A stretch of DNA of 10,843 nucleotides from an uncultured Eubacteriales bacterium (GTDB taxonomy: Bacteria; Bacillota; Clostridia; Christensenellales; CAG-138): NCBI GenBank assembly GCA_900543475.1, contig UQRU01000070.1, forward strand, positions 1 through 10,843. Reading direction: 5' to 3'. Shown here one piece after another: positions 1 to 6,998 of the stretch. The notes beneath the pieces were generated by a model. It was not told the origin of the DNA and searched no databases. It worked only from the letters and a program-made list of their open reading frames with translations. Positions within the stretch are counted from its first letter, which is position 1. Every line of letters starts with the position of its first letter. Both the position numbers and the translations under genes were made by a program.

Positions 1-130
1 CGGGGGGGCCCCGGGGGGGGGGGGGGGGCCCCCCCCCCCCCCCAACCCGGCCCGGGGCCCCCCCCCCCCCCCGGGGCCCGTGGGGTGGGGCGGGCGGGCG
101 CCCGCCAAACCGCCGCCGCCCCCCCGGCGA
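1..130. other. Low-complexity poly-G/poly-C contig edge
   Basis: The stretch is almost entirely long homopolymer runs of G and C, with no coding pattern or recognisable site. It ends about where the 3' end of the adjacent MFS gene begins. It looks like low-quality read ends or an assembly artefact at a contig edge and should not be interpreted biologically. Confidence 0.8.
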
Positions 131-139
131 CCCCGGCGG

Positions 140-1300
140 TTACGGGGCCGTACGCTTTCCCAGCTGCCGGTGGGCAAAGGCCATGAGCAGCAGCAGGCAA
201 AGGAGGAAATAGGGGAGCAGGGATACGGAGATATGGTTGGCTAGCAAGCCGAACAGGGGGGGCATAAGCAAGGTCCCCACATAGGCGCTGGCCATTTGGA
301 CACCGATGATGGCCTGGGAGCGGTCCGCGCCGAAATAGGCGGGGGTGGCGTGGATGATGCAGGGATAGATGGGGGCACAGCCCAGCCCCACCAGGATCAG
401 GCCGGCAAGGGTCATGGCGGAGGAGCCGGGGAGGAAGAAGAACAGGATGCCCGCCCCGATGACCCAACAGCCCAGGCGGATCATCTGGGGATCCCGCAGC
501 CGGATGGTCAAAAAGCCGCTTAAAGCCCGGCCCAGGGTAATGCCGATGAAGAACATGCTGGCGTAGCTGGCGGCAGCCTGGGGGGAAAGGCCGTCGTGAA
601 GGGTGAGATAGGTGCTGGCCCAGAGCCCGGCGGCCTGTTCCAGGCCGCAGTAGCAGAAGAAGCAGACCATCACAGCCTTGACCCCAGGGATGCGGAGGAC
701 CTGGCCCAGGGTAAGGGCAGGGGCAGGGGCCTGGGCGGGGGCGTCCTGCCGGGCTTTGGAGCGCCAGAGAGGCAGGCTGAGAAACAGCACCAGGGTCAGG
801 GCCAGCTGCAGGTAGGCCACATACCGGTAACCGGCCGGCCAACCGGCGGGGCCCGTTAGGGCATAGCCCATAATGTAGGGGCCCAAGGTGGCGCCCAGGC
901 CCCACATGCAATGGAGCCAGCTCATGTGCCGGCTTTCGAAATGCAGGGCTACATAATTATTCAGGGCGGCGTCCACGCTGCCTGCGCCCAGGCCATAGGG
1001 AATGGCCCAGAGGCAAAGCAGCCAGAAGGAGCGGCTGATGGAGAAGCCAAATAGGGCCAGGGCAGTGGCGGCCACGCTTATGGCGGTGACTTTGCCCGGG
1101 CCCAGGGCCCGGGTGAGCCGGTCGCTGGCCAGGCTGGAGAGGATGGTGCCAAAGGCGATGATCATGGAGATCACCCCCGCGTAGGAAACGGGGACTCCCA
1201 GCTGTCCATACATGGAGGGCCAGGCGGCGCCCAGCAGGGCGTCGGGAAGGCCCAGGCTGATAAAGGCCAAGTAGATCAGGGCCAAGAGCAGATGAACCAT
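140..1300 (-). CDS. MFS family permease, substrate unknown
   Basis: A 386-residue integral membrane protein, the usual length for a 12-helix major facilitator. It is hydrophobic throughout, with a loop motif resembling the MFS A-motif after helix 2 (SDRLTRALGPGKV). A short hydrophilic central loop (WRSKARQDAPAQAPAPA) separates the two six-helix halves. Family members move small solutes across the cytoplasmic membrane by proton-coupled or facilitated transport. I cannot assign a substrate. The start is placed at the ATG at 1300 because GGAGG (1310-1314 on the complement) lies 9 nt upstream; an in-frame ATG at 1369 would add 23 residues but has no Shine-Dalgarno. The stop at 140-142 borders the low-complexity contig edge, so the last residues deserve checking. 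The gene has its own promoter and is separated from the upstream ABC operon by a terminator. Confidence 0.88.
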   Translation of the reverse strand: MVHLLLALIYLAFISLGLPDALLGAAWPSMYGQLGVPVSYAGVISMIIAFGTILSSLASDRLTRALGPGKVTAISVAATALALFGFSISRSFWLLCLWAIPYGLGAGSVDAALNNYVALHFESRHMSWLHCMWGLGATLGPYIMGYALTGPAGWPAGYRYVAYLQLALTLVLFLSLPLWRSKARQDAPAQAPAPALTLGQVLRIPGVKAVMVCFFCYCGLEQAAGLWASTYLTLHDGLSPQAAASYASMFFIGITLGRALSGFLTIRLRDPQMIRLGCWVIGAGILFFFLPGSSAMTLAGLILVGLGCAPIYPCIIHATPAYFGADRSQAIIGVQMASAYVGTLLMPPLFGLLANHISVSLLPYFLLCLLLLMAFAHRQLGKRTAP

Positions 1301-1324
1301 ACGAACCAACCTCCAAAATGAATA

Positions 1325-1424
1325 GCAGCCCAAAGGGGCGGAGGATGGCGGCTGCAATAGCTCCGCCATGACCGTGGGGCTGCTAAAGCCCAGGGAATTT
1401 CAAGGGATGGCCGGCGGGCCATCC
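1325..1424 (-). promoter_or_regulatory. Structured 5' leader of the MFS gene
   Basis: Nested complementary arms lie just upstream of the MFS ribosome binding site. An outer stem pairs GCAGCCC (1325-1331) with GGGCTGC (1377-1383). An inner stem pairs GGCGGAG (1337-1343) with CTCCGCC (1361-1367). A separate hairpin (GGATGGCC 1405-1412, GGCCATCC 1417-1424, 4-nt loop) is nearer the promoter. No U-tract follows either fold. I do not recognise a known riboswitch class, so function is unknown. Confidence 0.4.
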
Positions 1425-1437
1425 AAGAGCCAGTATG

Positions 1438-1466
1438 ATTATAGCAGCAAGGGGGGGTTTTGTATA
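1438..1466 (-). promoter_or_regulatory. Probable sigma-A promoter for the MFS gene
   Basis: On the minus strand TATAAT (1438-1443) is a perfect -10 box. TATACA (1461-1466) lies 17 nt upstream as a weaker -35 (4 of 6 matches). Transcription would start near 1431, giving a leader of about 130 nt. Confidence 0.5.
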
Positions 1467-1470
1467 GGGG

Positions 1471-1507
1471 AAATAAAAAAGCGGGGCAGCGCCAAGGCTG
1501 TCCCGCT
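1471..1507 (-). terminator. Intrinsic terminator of the amino-acid ABC operon
   Basis: On the minus strand an 11-bp stem with one mismatch (1497-1507 pairing with 1480-1490, 6-nt loop) is followed directly by a T-rich tail (TTTTTTATTT). It lies 20 nt after the stop codon of the ATPase gene and separates it from the MFS promoter. Confidence 0.88.
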
Positions 1508-1526
1508 GTGGTATCGGGGAAGGGGA

Positions 1527-2249
1527 TCAGAGCACCTTCGCCAGGAAGCTGCGGAGGCGCTCGCTTTGGGGCTGGTCGAAGATCCGGTGGGGGGAGCCTT
1601 CCTCCACCATTTGGCCGCCGTCCATGAACAGAACCCGGCTGGCCACCTCCCGGGCGAAGCCCATCTCATGGGTGACCACCACCATGGTCATGCCCTCATG
1701 GGCCAGCTCCTTCATCACATCCAGCACCTCCCCCACCATTTCCGGGTCCAGGGCGGAGGTGGGCTCGTCGAAGAGCATCACGTCCGGGTTCATGGCCAGG
1801 GCCCGCACGATGGCGATCCGCTGCTGCTGGCCGCCGGAAAGCTGGGCGGGATAGGCGTCCGCCTTATCCGCCAGGCCGATGCGCTTAAGCAGGGTTTCCG
1901 CCTTGGCGTCGGCTTCCGCCTGGCCCATGAGCTTGAGCTTCACAGGGGCCAGGGTGATGTTTTCCCGGATGGTCTTGTGGGGGAAGAGGTTGAATTGCTG
2001 GAACACCATGCCCATCTTTTGGCGCAGCTTGTTCACGTCGCATTTGGGATCGTTGAGCAGGGCGCCCTCGAACCAGATCTCGCCGCTGGTGGGTTCCTCC
2101 AGCATATTCAGGCACCGTAAAAAGGTGCTTTTGCCGCAGCCGCTGGGGCCGATGATGACGATCTTTTCCCCTTTTTCAATGGTGAGGGTCACATCCTTGA
2201 CCGCCTCGATGGCGCCGAAGGTTTTGCAAAGGTTTTTAACTTCTATCAC
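1527..2249 (-). CDS. glnQ: Polar amino-acid ABC transporter ATP-binding protein
   Basis: A 240-residue ABC ATPase of the GlnQ/HisP type, the energising subunit of a polar amino-acid importer on the inner face of the membrane. Walker A is GPSGCGKST (residues 34-42), the Q-loop glutamine is at 84-85, the signature LSGGQ at 137-141, Walker B VMLFDE at 157-162, and the switch histidine is His194. All are intact. The helix after the signature reads IVRALA rather than the common IARALA. The start is GTG at 2249, supported by AAAGGAGG (2260-2267) 10 nt upstream, and it overlaps the permease stop by 14 bases, implying translational coupling. The gene is last in the operon, before a terminator. The class is certain; the exact substrate (glutamine, arginine, cystine or other) is not, and the symbol reflects the family only. 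Confidence 0.95.
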   Translation of the reverse strand: MIEVKNLCKTFGAIEAVKDVTLTIEKGEKIVIIGPSGCGKSTFLRCLNMLEEPTSGEIWFEGALLNDPKCDVNKLRQKMGMVFQQFNLFPHKTIRENITLAPVKLKLMGQAEADAKAETLLKRIGLADKADAYPAQLSGGQQQRIAIVRALAMNPDVMLFDEPTSALDPEMVGEVLDVMKELAHEGMTMVVVTHEMGFAREVASRVLFMDGGQMVEEGSPHRIFDQPQSERLRSFLAKVL

Positions 2250-2958
2250 TTCTTGCCAGCCTCCTTTCCAGCTTGCGGGTGCCGTAGGTCATAAGCAGTA
2301 CCAGGATCAGGTATACCAGGGCAATGAACAGCAAGGGCACCGGGCTATAGGTGCGGGAGCGGATCAAGGTGGCCACATAGGTGATATCCTGTTGGGCCGC
2401 ATAGCCCACGATGGCGGTTTCCTTCAGCAGGGTGATGGCTTCATTGGCCAAGGCAGGCAGGATATTTTTAATGGCCTGGGGCAATACGATATAGCGCATG
2501 GTCATGCCGCCGGTAAGGCCCAGGGAACGGCCGGCTTCCGTTTGGCCGATGTTCACCGCGTTGATGCCCGCTCGGACGATCTCCGCCACATAGGCGCCGG
2601 AGTTGATGCCAAAGGCGATCATGGCTGCGTAGAAGTTGAAGGTGATGGGGGCATTGCCGAAGATGATCCAGCAGAAGATCAACACCTGGACCATCATAGG
2701 GGTGCCCCGGATGACAGTCAGGTACAGGTCGCACACCGCCCCCAGCAGCTTGTCCAAGAAGCGGCGCAGCGGGCTGCCGGGCTTTTTTTTGTTTTTCAGG
2801 TAGACCTTGGCAATGGCCACCAGGCTGCCCAGGATGATGCCGATCACCGCGGCGCCCAGGGTCAGGTAGAGGGTGTTTTTCAACCCGTCCCAGTATAGGC
2901 CCAGGCGGCCTTCCTTGATAATGTTGTCGTAAAGCTGTTGGCCGAAATTATCCCACAT
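2236..2958 (-). CDS. Polar amino-acid ABC transporter permease
   Basis: A 240-residue permease of the HisM/GlnP family, forming the membrane channel with the ATPase encoded next to it. The family hallmark RGTPMMVQ lies at residues 84-91. The EAA loop that contacts the ATPase runs from Glu141 through GRSLGL to Pro160. About five hydrophobic segments are visible (roughly 28-50, 72-100, 108-130, 165-190, 205-226). A lysine-rich loop (KNKKKPG, 55-61) follows the first long helix. The start is ATG at 2958, preceded by a G-rich Shine-Dalgarno (AGGGGG) a few bases upstream. It overlaps the ATPase by 14 bases and is separated from the binding-protein gene by a 98-nt gap holding a strong stem-loop. 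Only one permease gene is present, so the channel is presumably a homodimer. Confidence 0.95.
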   Translation of the reverse strand: MWDNFGQQLYDNIIKEGRLGLYWDGLKNTLYLTLGAAVIGIILGSLVAIAKVYLKNKKKPGSPLRRFLDKLLGAVCDLYLTVIRGTPMMVQVLIFCWIIFGNAPITFNFYAAMIAFGINSGAYVAEIVRAGINAVNIGQTEAGRSLGLTGGMTMRYIVLPQAIKNILPALANEAITLLKETAIVGYAAQQDITYVATLIRSRTYSPVPLLFIALVYLILVLLMTYGTRKLERRLARSDRS

Positions 2959-2986
2959 GTGTCCCCCTATACATTCGATGGTACAA

Positions 2987-3021
2987 CAGAAACAGAGGAA
3001 AGGTTGTTTCCTCTGTTTCTG
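2987..3021. repeat. Perfect 15-bp inverted repeat between binding protein and permease genes
   Basis: CAGAAACAGAGGAAA (2987-3001) and its exact complement (3007-3021) flank a 5-nt loop. No T-run follows on the minus strand, so it is not a classical terminator. Intercistronic stem-loops after binding-protein genes in other transport operons stabilise the upstream message and raise the binding protein over the channel. That role is inferred here. Confidence 0.75.
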
Positions 3022-3056
3022 CCAGTCGGGTCCTCGTTAGATGGCGTCAGCCAGCG

Positions 3057-3959
3057 TTACGCGGCAGACTCCTGGCTGGAGATCTCGTTGTATTCGTCGA
3101 TCCAGGCCTGGACCTGGCCGTCTGCGATCAGCTTCTCCAGCACGCTGTCCACAACCGCCTTCAGATCCTCTTCGCCCTTGGCAATGGCAATGGCATACTG
3201 CTCAGGCTCGGGGGTGGCGGGGGTCTCCAGCACCATCAGGCCGGCATTGGCGCCAGCGATCTGGGCAGCGGGGCCCGCATCGATCACCACCGCATCCAGC
3301 TTGCCGGCAGCCAGCTCCGCGCCGGCATCCGGGCCGGTCTTATAACGCTGCACATTGGCGCCCTCGATGTTGTCGGTGACGAACAGGTCGCCGGTGGTGC
3401 CCATCTGCACGCCGATGGTCTTGCCCGCCAGGCCCTCGGGGCCGGTGATGTCGCTGCCCTCAGGCACGATGATCATTTGGTTGGTATCCACATAGTTGAT
3501 GGAGAAATCCACGGTCTCCGCACGCTCCGGGGTGTTGGTCATGCCGGCCACGCCCAGGTCGCCCTTGCCGGACTGGAGGGCAAAGATGATGGCGTCAAAG
3601 TCCATATCCACCACTTCCAGCTCCACGCCCAATTCCGCGGCGATGGCGCCGGCGATCTCCACGTCTACGCCCACGATGTTGTTATCCGGCCCCAGGAACT
3701 CATAGGGAGCGAACCCGGCGTTGGTGAGCATGACCAGCTTGCCGGCTTCCTTGATGGCGTCCACATTGGGGGTCTCGGCAGCCGCTTCCTCGGCAGGGGC
3801 TTCCTCTTCAGCGGGGGCTTCCGCGGCGGGCGCTTCCTCGGCAGGAGCCTCGGTGGGAGCAGGGGTGGCGGCGGTATCCGCAGGTTCGCTGGCGCAGCCA
3901 ACGGCCAGGAGCATGATAACGGCCATCAGCATGGCCACGATCCATTTCGCGTTTTTCAT
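3057..3959 (-). CDS. Amino-acid ABC transporter substrate-binding lipoprotein
   Basis: A 300-residue periplasmic-binding-protein-like lipoprotein of family 3, which captures a polar amino acid outside the membrane and delivers it to the permease. The signal peptide has a K-rich start, a hydrophobic core (residues 7-20) and lipobox LAVGC, with lipidated Cys22. A linker of ~40 residues made almost only of Ala, Pro, Glu and Thr (23-64) tethers the globular part. The binding domain shows the family pattern: GFAPYEF near its start, then GVDVEIAGAIAAELG, and GMTNTPERAETVDFS. The start is ATG at 3959 because GGAGGA (3967-3972) lies 7 nt upstream and the signal peptide begins exactly there. An in-frame upstream ATG at 4034 lies about at the -10 box and is unlikely. 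First gene of the operon. Substrate specificity cannot be read with confidence. Confidence 0.94.
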   Translation of the reverse strand: MKNAKWIVAMLMAVIMLLAVGCASEPADTAATPAPTEAPAEEAPAAEAPAEEEAPAEEAAAETPNVDAIKEAGKLVMLTNAGFAPYEFLGPDNNIVGVDVEIAGAIAAELGVELEVVDMDFDAIIFALQSGKGDLGVAGMTNTPERAETVDFSINYVDTNQMIIVPEGSDITGPEGLAGKTIGVQMGTTGDLFVTDNIEGANVQRYKTGPDAGAELAAGKLDAVVIDAGPAAQIAGANAGLMVLETPATPEPEQYAIAIAKGEEDLKAVVDSVLEKLIADGQVQAWIDEYNEISSQESAA

Positions 3960-4022
3960 GATTGTATCCTCCAAAACATTTTTAGCAATAGCCGCCCGGC
4001 ATGATGCCGGTCCGTGGAGCCT

Positions 4023-4052
4023 ATTATAATACATTGTTTATGCATAAATCAA
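4023..4052 (-). promoter_or_regulatory. Promoter of the amino-acid ABC operon
   Basis: On the minus strand TTGATT (4047-4052) and a perfect TATAAT (4023-4028) are separated by 18 nt. The implied start near 4016 gives a leader of about 55 nt. That leader carries a small palindrome (CCGGC 3996-4000 with GCCGG 4006-4010) before the GGAGGA site. Confidence 0.75.
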
Positions 4053-4121
4053 CCCCTATTTTTCGTATTTTCAAAATTATTTTTGCATATTTCTTGGGTT
4101 TATAAGAATGTTTATGCAAAA
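4037..4121. promoter_or_regulatory. Cluster of TGCATA motifs at the ABC operon promoter (possible operators)
   Basis: A perfect 12-bp palindrome TTTATGCATAAA (4037-4048) sits in the promoter spacer and touches the -35. Upstream are TTTTGCATA (4081-4089) and its exact inverse TATGCAAAA (4113-4121). Repeated AT-rich palindromic half-sites at an amino-acid transporter promoter suggest a transcription factor such as an ArgR-like or other amino-acid-responsive regulator. The spacing does not match a standard Arg box well, so the regulator is not assigned. Confidence 0.4.
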
Positions 4122-4162
4122 TGAGCAAAAAGCCGGCACATCCTGCATGTAATTTATATAAG

Positions 4163-4194
4163 AAAAAACCGCGCGGCCCTTTACTTTGGCCGTG
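4163..4194 (-). terminator. Possible minus-strand terminator upstream of the ABC promoter
   Basis: On the minus strand, arms 4188-4194 and 4172-4178 pair with one A-C mismatch around a 9-nt loop. They are followed by CGG and six T residues (4163-4168). It could insulate the ABC promoter from upstream minus-strand transcription. The stem is short and no minus-strand gene is recognised upstream, so this is tentative. Confidence 0.35.
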
Positions 4195-4208
4195 GGAAAG
4201 TTTACAAT
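4180..4208 (+). promoter_or_regulatory. Candidate promoter for nfnAB
   Basis: TTTACT (4180-4185; 4 of 6 to consensus) and TACAAT (4203-4208; 5 of 6) are spaced by exactly 17 nt. Transcription would start near 4215, leaving a ~370-nt leader before nfnA. I see no better promoter nearer the gene; a weak TTTAAT at 4560 would start the RNA at the ribosome binding site. Confidence 0.45.
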
Positions 4209-4426
4209 AGTATTGCGTAAAATCCAGAAGATCGGCCTGGTCTGGCGGGCTTCTGGGGCGTGGCCCTTTGGGCCGTAGATGGCAAGCAGAAAGGGGTTGG
4301 CTGCCGTTGCCGTATGGGCCTTCGCGTCCATGCTTGTTTGCCTGCTGGCGAAAACGGGAACGGCTGCTTTTTCGTCTGCCATGGACAAGCCTGCACTTGG
4401 CTTGTCGGCCCCCTGGAGTCCCCCCG

Positions 4427-4454
4427 ATCCACAAAATGCATTGCGTAGCAAGGG
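4427..4454 (+). repeat. Dispersed repeat, copy 1 (28 nt)
   Basis: Matches 10815-10842 at 25 of 28 positions in the same orientation, including an identical 14-nt block TTGCGTAGCAAGGG. Differences are at positions 5, 11 and 14 of the block. The TTGC/GCAA arms form a small hairpin with loop GTA. Confidence 0.75.
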
Positions 4455-4508
4455 GTTCCCTGCATGGCGCCCCGGCTGCGCCGCTGGCGCAAGGGAGTTA
4501 TGGAATTT

Positions 4509-4538
4509 TCGAAAAAGTGGCACCAGCCACTTTTTCGA
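4509..4538. repeat. Perfect 13-bp palindrome upstream of nfnA
   Basis: TCGAAAAAGTGGC (4509-4521) and its exact complement (4526-4538) flank loop ACCA. A five-T run ends the GC core on both strands, so it could terminate in either direction. It lies 47 nt before nfnA, so it may act as an attenuator or be a dispersed palindromic repeat. Confidence 0.6.
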
Positions 4539-4585
4539 CAGCCGGATCATTGGTCAACATTTAATCAAATTGGAGGAATGGAGCT

Positions 4586-5428
4586 GTGTTTGAAGTTTTA
4601 CTGAACGAACCGCTGAACCCCACCGTATACCGTATGGTGGTCCATGCGCCCAGGGTGGCTGCCAAGGCGGAGCCTGGCCAGTTTATCATCCTGCGGGTGG
4701 ACGAAGAGGGCGAGCGCATCCCCCTTACCGTAGCCGATTATGACCGGGAAAAGGGCAACATCACCATTATCTACCAGCTGGTGGGCGGCACCACCATCAA
4801 GCTGGCCCACAAGAAGGCCGGCGAGACCTTGGCGGATTTTGTGGGCCCCCTGGGCACCCCCACCCATACCGAGGGCCTCAAGAAGGTGGCTGTGGTAGGC
4901 GGCGGCGTGGGCTGCGCCATCGCGTACCCGGTGGCCAAGAAGCTCCATGAGCAGGGCTGCGAGGTCCATTCCATCATCGGCTTCCGCTCCCAGGACCTGG
5001 TGATCCTGGAGAAGGAATTCGACCAGGCCAGCACCCTGGTGAAGAAGATGAGCGACGACGGCACCTGGGGGGAAAAGGGCTTGGTCACCGACGCCCTCAA
5101 GGCCCTTATCGAAAGCGGCCAGCAATACGACCAGGTGATCGCCATCGGTCCCTTGATCATGATGAAATTCGTGTGCAAGCTCACCAAGGAATACGGCGTC
5201 AAGACCATCGTCAGCATGAACCCCATCATGATCGATGGCACGGGCATGTGCGGCGGCTGCCGGCTTACCGTAGGCGGGGAGACCAAGTTTGCCTGCGTGG
5301 ACGGTCCGGATTTCGACGGCCATCTGGTGGATTTCGACGAAGCCATGCAGCGGGGCGCCACCTACCGCGACTTTGAAGCCCACGCCCGGGAAGAAGCCTG
5401 CAACCTGTTCGCCAAGGAGGTACAGTAA
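4586..5428 (+). CDS. nfnA: NADH-dependent ferredoxin:NADP+ oxidoreductase, small subunit
   Basis: A 280-residue flavoprotein of the dihydroorotate dehydrogenase electron-transfer-subunit/NfnA family. In the NfnAB complex this subunit binds FAD, NAD(H) and a [2Fe-2S] cluster, and takes part in flavin-based electron bifurcation in the cytoplasm, coupling NADH and reduced ferredoxin to NADP+ reduction. Visible are the flavin-binding stretch RIPLTVAD (44-51), the nucleotide-binding loop VGGGVGCAIA (104-113), and the cluster motif DGTGMCGGC (217-225) with Cys222, Cys225 and Cys237. In the solved Thermotoga enzyme the cluster uses three Cys and one Asp, consistent with Asp217 here. The start is GTG at 4586, 9 nt after GGAGG (4572-4576); the ATG overlapping that site is out of frame. 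The stop is one base before nfnB. The pairing with nfnB excludes a pyrimidine-biosynthesis PyrK role. Confidence 0.93.
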   Translation: MFEVLLNEPLNPTVYRMVVHAPRVAAKAEPGQFIILRVDEEGERIPLTVADYDREKGNITIIYQLVGGTTIKLAHKKAGETLADFVGPLGTPTHTEGLKKVAVVGGGVGCAIAYPVAKKLHEQGCEVHSIIGFRSQDLVILEKEFDQASTLVKKMSDDGTWGEKGLVTDALKALIESGQQYDQVIAIGPLIMMKFVCKLTKEYGVKTIVSMNPIMIDGTGMCGGCRLTVGGETKFACVDGPDFDGHLVDFDEAMQRGATYRDFEAHAREEACNLFAKEVQ

Positions 5429-5429
5429 C

Positions 5430-6815
5430 ATGCCCAATATGCGTTTGGATAAAAACCCCATGCCCGCCCAAGAGCCGGACGTGCGGAATAAAAACTTCAA
5501 CGAAGTAGCCCTGGGCTATACCGAGGAGATCGCCCTGGATGAGGCGGCCCGCTGCCTCAACTGCAAAAACATGCCCTGCGTCAAGGGTTGCCCCGTGCAG
5601 ATCCACATCCCCGCTTTTATCGAAAAGGTCCGGGAAGGGGATTATGAGGCCGCCTATCAGGTCATTGCCCAAGCCAGCTCCCTGCCCGCCGTGTGCGGCC
5701 GGGTCTGCCCCCAGGAAAGCCAGTGCGAAAAGTACTGCGTGCGGGGCATCAAGGGCGAGCCGGTGGGTATCGGCCGGCTGGAGCGGTTCGTGGCGGACTG
5801 GCACCGGGAGCACAGCGATGGCAGCGTCCAGGTCCCCGAGAAGAACGGCCATAAGGTAGCCGTGGTAGGCAGCGGCCCTGCGGGCCTTACCTGCGCAGGT
5901 GAGCTGGCCCGGCGGGGCTATGAGGTGAGCGTGTTTGAAGCCCTCCACGTGGCGGGCGGCGTGCTCATGTACGGCATCCCGGAATTCCGTCTGCCCAAGC
6001 ACATCGTCCAGGCGGAGATCGACACCCTGAAAAAGCTGGGGGTCCACATCGAAACCAACGTGGTCATCGGCAAGACCGAGTCCGTGGACGAGCTGTTTGC
6101 AGAGGGCTTTGAGGCGGTGTTCATCGGCAGCGGCGCGGGCTTGCCCAGCTTCATGCACATCCCCGGCGAGAACCTGACCGGCGTCTATTCCGCCAACGAG
6201 TTCCTCACCCGGATCAACCTGATGAAGGCCTACAAGCCCGATTCTTCCACCCCCATCCGCCATGTCCACAAGGTGGCCGTGGTGGGCGGCGGCAACGTGG
6301 CCATGGACGCGGCCCGGTGCGCCAAGCGCTTGGGCGCCGAGGAGGTCTACATCGTATACCGCCGCAGCGAGGCCGAGCTTCCCGCCCGTGCCGAGGAAGT
6401 GGAGCACGCCAAGGAGGAGGGTATCATCTTCAAGACCCTCACCAACCCGGTGGCCATCCTCCCCGGCGAGGATAAGTCCGTGGCTTCCATCCGCTGCCTC
6501 AAGATGGAGCTGGGCGAGCCCGACGATAGCGGCCGCCGCCGCCCCATCCCCGTGGAGGGCAGCGAGTTCGAGATCCCGGTGGATACGGTGGTGATGAGCA
6601 TCGGCACCTCCCCCAACCCCCTGATCAAGTCCACCACCGCCGGCCTGGAGACCACCCGCAAGGGCGGCCTGGTGGCCGACGAGACCGGCAAGACCACCCG
6701 GGAGGGCGTCTACGCCGGCGGCGACGCGGTGACCGGCTCCGCTACGGTGATCCTGGCCATGGGCGCAGGCAAGGAAGCCGCCCACAGCATCGACGAATAC
6801 ATCAAGAGCAAATAA
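5430..6815 (+). CDS. nfnB: NADH-dependent ferredoxin:NADP+ oxidoreductase, large subunit (glutamate synthase small-subunit-like)
   Basis: A 461-residue protein resembling the small subunit of NADPH-dependent glutamate synthase, and often annotated gltA. No glutamate synthase large subunit is nearby and nfnA lies directly upstream, so NfnB is the better call. The N-terminal iron-sulfur domain holds eight cysteines for two [4Fe-4S] clusters: Cys42, 45, 50, 54 and Cys89, 93, 99, 103. An FAD-binding VVGSGPAGL (145-153) follows, then an NADPH-binding VVGGGNVAMDAAR, then a C-terminal FAD contact (VYAGGDAVTGSATVI). In the known complex this subunit bears the bifurcating FAD and docks NADP(H) and ferredoxin. 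The start is ATG at 5430, preceded by GGAGG (5416-5420) inside the end of nfnA. A longer in-frame opening from 5289 overlaps nfnA and is not used. A strong terminator follows. Confidence 0.94.
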   Translation: MPNMRLDKNPMPAQEPDVRNKNFNEVALGYTEEIALDEAARCLNCKNMPCVKGCPVQIHIPAFIEKVREGDYEAAYQVIAQASSLPAVCGRVCPQESQCEKYCVRGIKGEPVGIGRLERFVADWHREHSDGSVQVPEKNGHKVAVVGSGPAGLTCAGELARRGYEVSVFEALHVAGGVLMYGIPEFRLPKHIVQAEIDTLKKLGVHIETNVVIGKTESVDELFAEGFEAVFIGSGAGLPSFMHIPGENLTGVYSANEFLTRINLMKAYKPDSSTPIRHVHKVAVVGGGNVAMDAARCAKRLGAEEVYIVYRRSEAELPARAEEVEHAKEEGIIFKTLTNPVAILPGEDKSVASIRCLKMELGEPDDSGRRRPIPVEGSEFEIPVDTVVMSIGTSPNPLIKSTTAGLETTRKGGLVADETGKTTREGVYAGGDAVTGSATVILAMGAGKEAAHSIDEYIKSK

Positions 6816-6833
6816 TCCAGCCCGATTTCCAGC

Positions 6834-6874
6834 AAGCAGCCCGGCCCATTTGCCGGGCTGCTTTGTTGTATTTA
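6834..6874 (+). terminator. Terminator of the nfnAB operon
   Basis: A perfect 12-bp stem (AAGCAGCCCGGC 6834-6845 with its complement 6852-6863), loop CCATTT, followed by a T-rich stretch (TTGTTGTATTT). It starts 19 nt after the nfnB stop. Confidence 0.92.
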
Positions 6875-6998
6875 CAAAGAAAATGGTAAGGGTTTTTCGG
6901 CAGCCAAACCATAAAGCACAAAATAAAAATAGGATTGCAAAAGGAAAGGCGGCGCTTTTTTACCCAGGGAAAACACATCCAAGAGGGAACGGGGACGT
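6875..6998. other. Intergenic stretch without recognised features
   Basis: An A-rich spacer between the nfnAB terminator and the decayed lipoprotein gene. A purine-rich segment (AAGAGGG near 6980-6986) may be the remnant of that gene's ribosome binding site. I see no promoter I would defend. Confidence 0.4.

Larger units (their letters stand above)
4215..4570 (+). other. Palindrome-rich non-coding leader upstream of nfnA
   Basis: No convincing gene lies here; the open frames on both strands show no protein-like composition and no good ribosome binding site. The region is dense in short inverted repeats: CCAGAAG 4224-4230 with CTTCTGG 4250-4256; GGCCC 4262-4266 with GGGCC 4270-4274; GACAAGCC 4384-4391 with GGCTTGTC 4399-4406; TGCGCC 4477-4482 with GGCGCA 4486-4491; and a 13-bp palindrome at 4509-4538. 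It may be a structured leader or a composite of dispersed repeats. One 28-nt block recurs at the right end of the window, favouring the second view. Confidence 0.5.

Noticed and set aside
1368..2898. Long plus-strand open frames over the ABC transporter genes
   Set aside because: They lie antisense to glnQ and the permease, have shadow-like composition (His, Gln, Gly-rich), and lack ribosome binding sites.
4427..4454. CRISPR repeat
   Set aside because: Only two copies are seen, over 6 kb apart, with no spacer array and no cas genes.
4077..4593. Several overlapping open frames on both strands between the ABC operon and nfnA
   Set aside because: They read through palindromic repeats, show no protein-like pattern, and conflict with each other. 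Treated as non-coding.
5265..6785. A 506-codon open frame antisense to nfnB
   Set aside because: It is a shadow of GC-rich third positions in nfnB. The product is a His/Gly/Ala-rich string without domains, and nfnB on the other strand has all its family motifs.
5430..6815. Glutamate synthase small subunit (gltD) as the function of the large flavoprotein
   Set aside because: No glutamate synthase large subunit is present, and the gene is one base from nfnA, the partner expected for NfnB.
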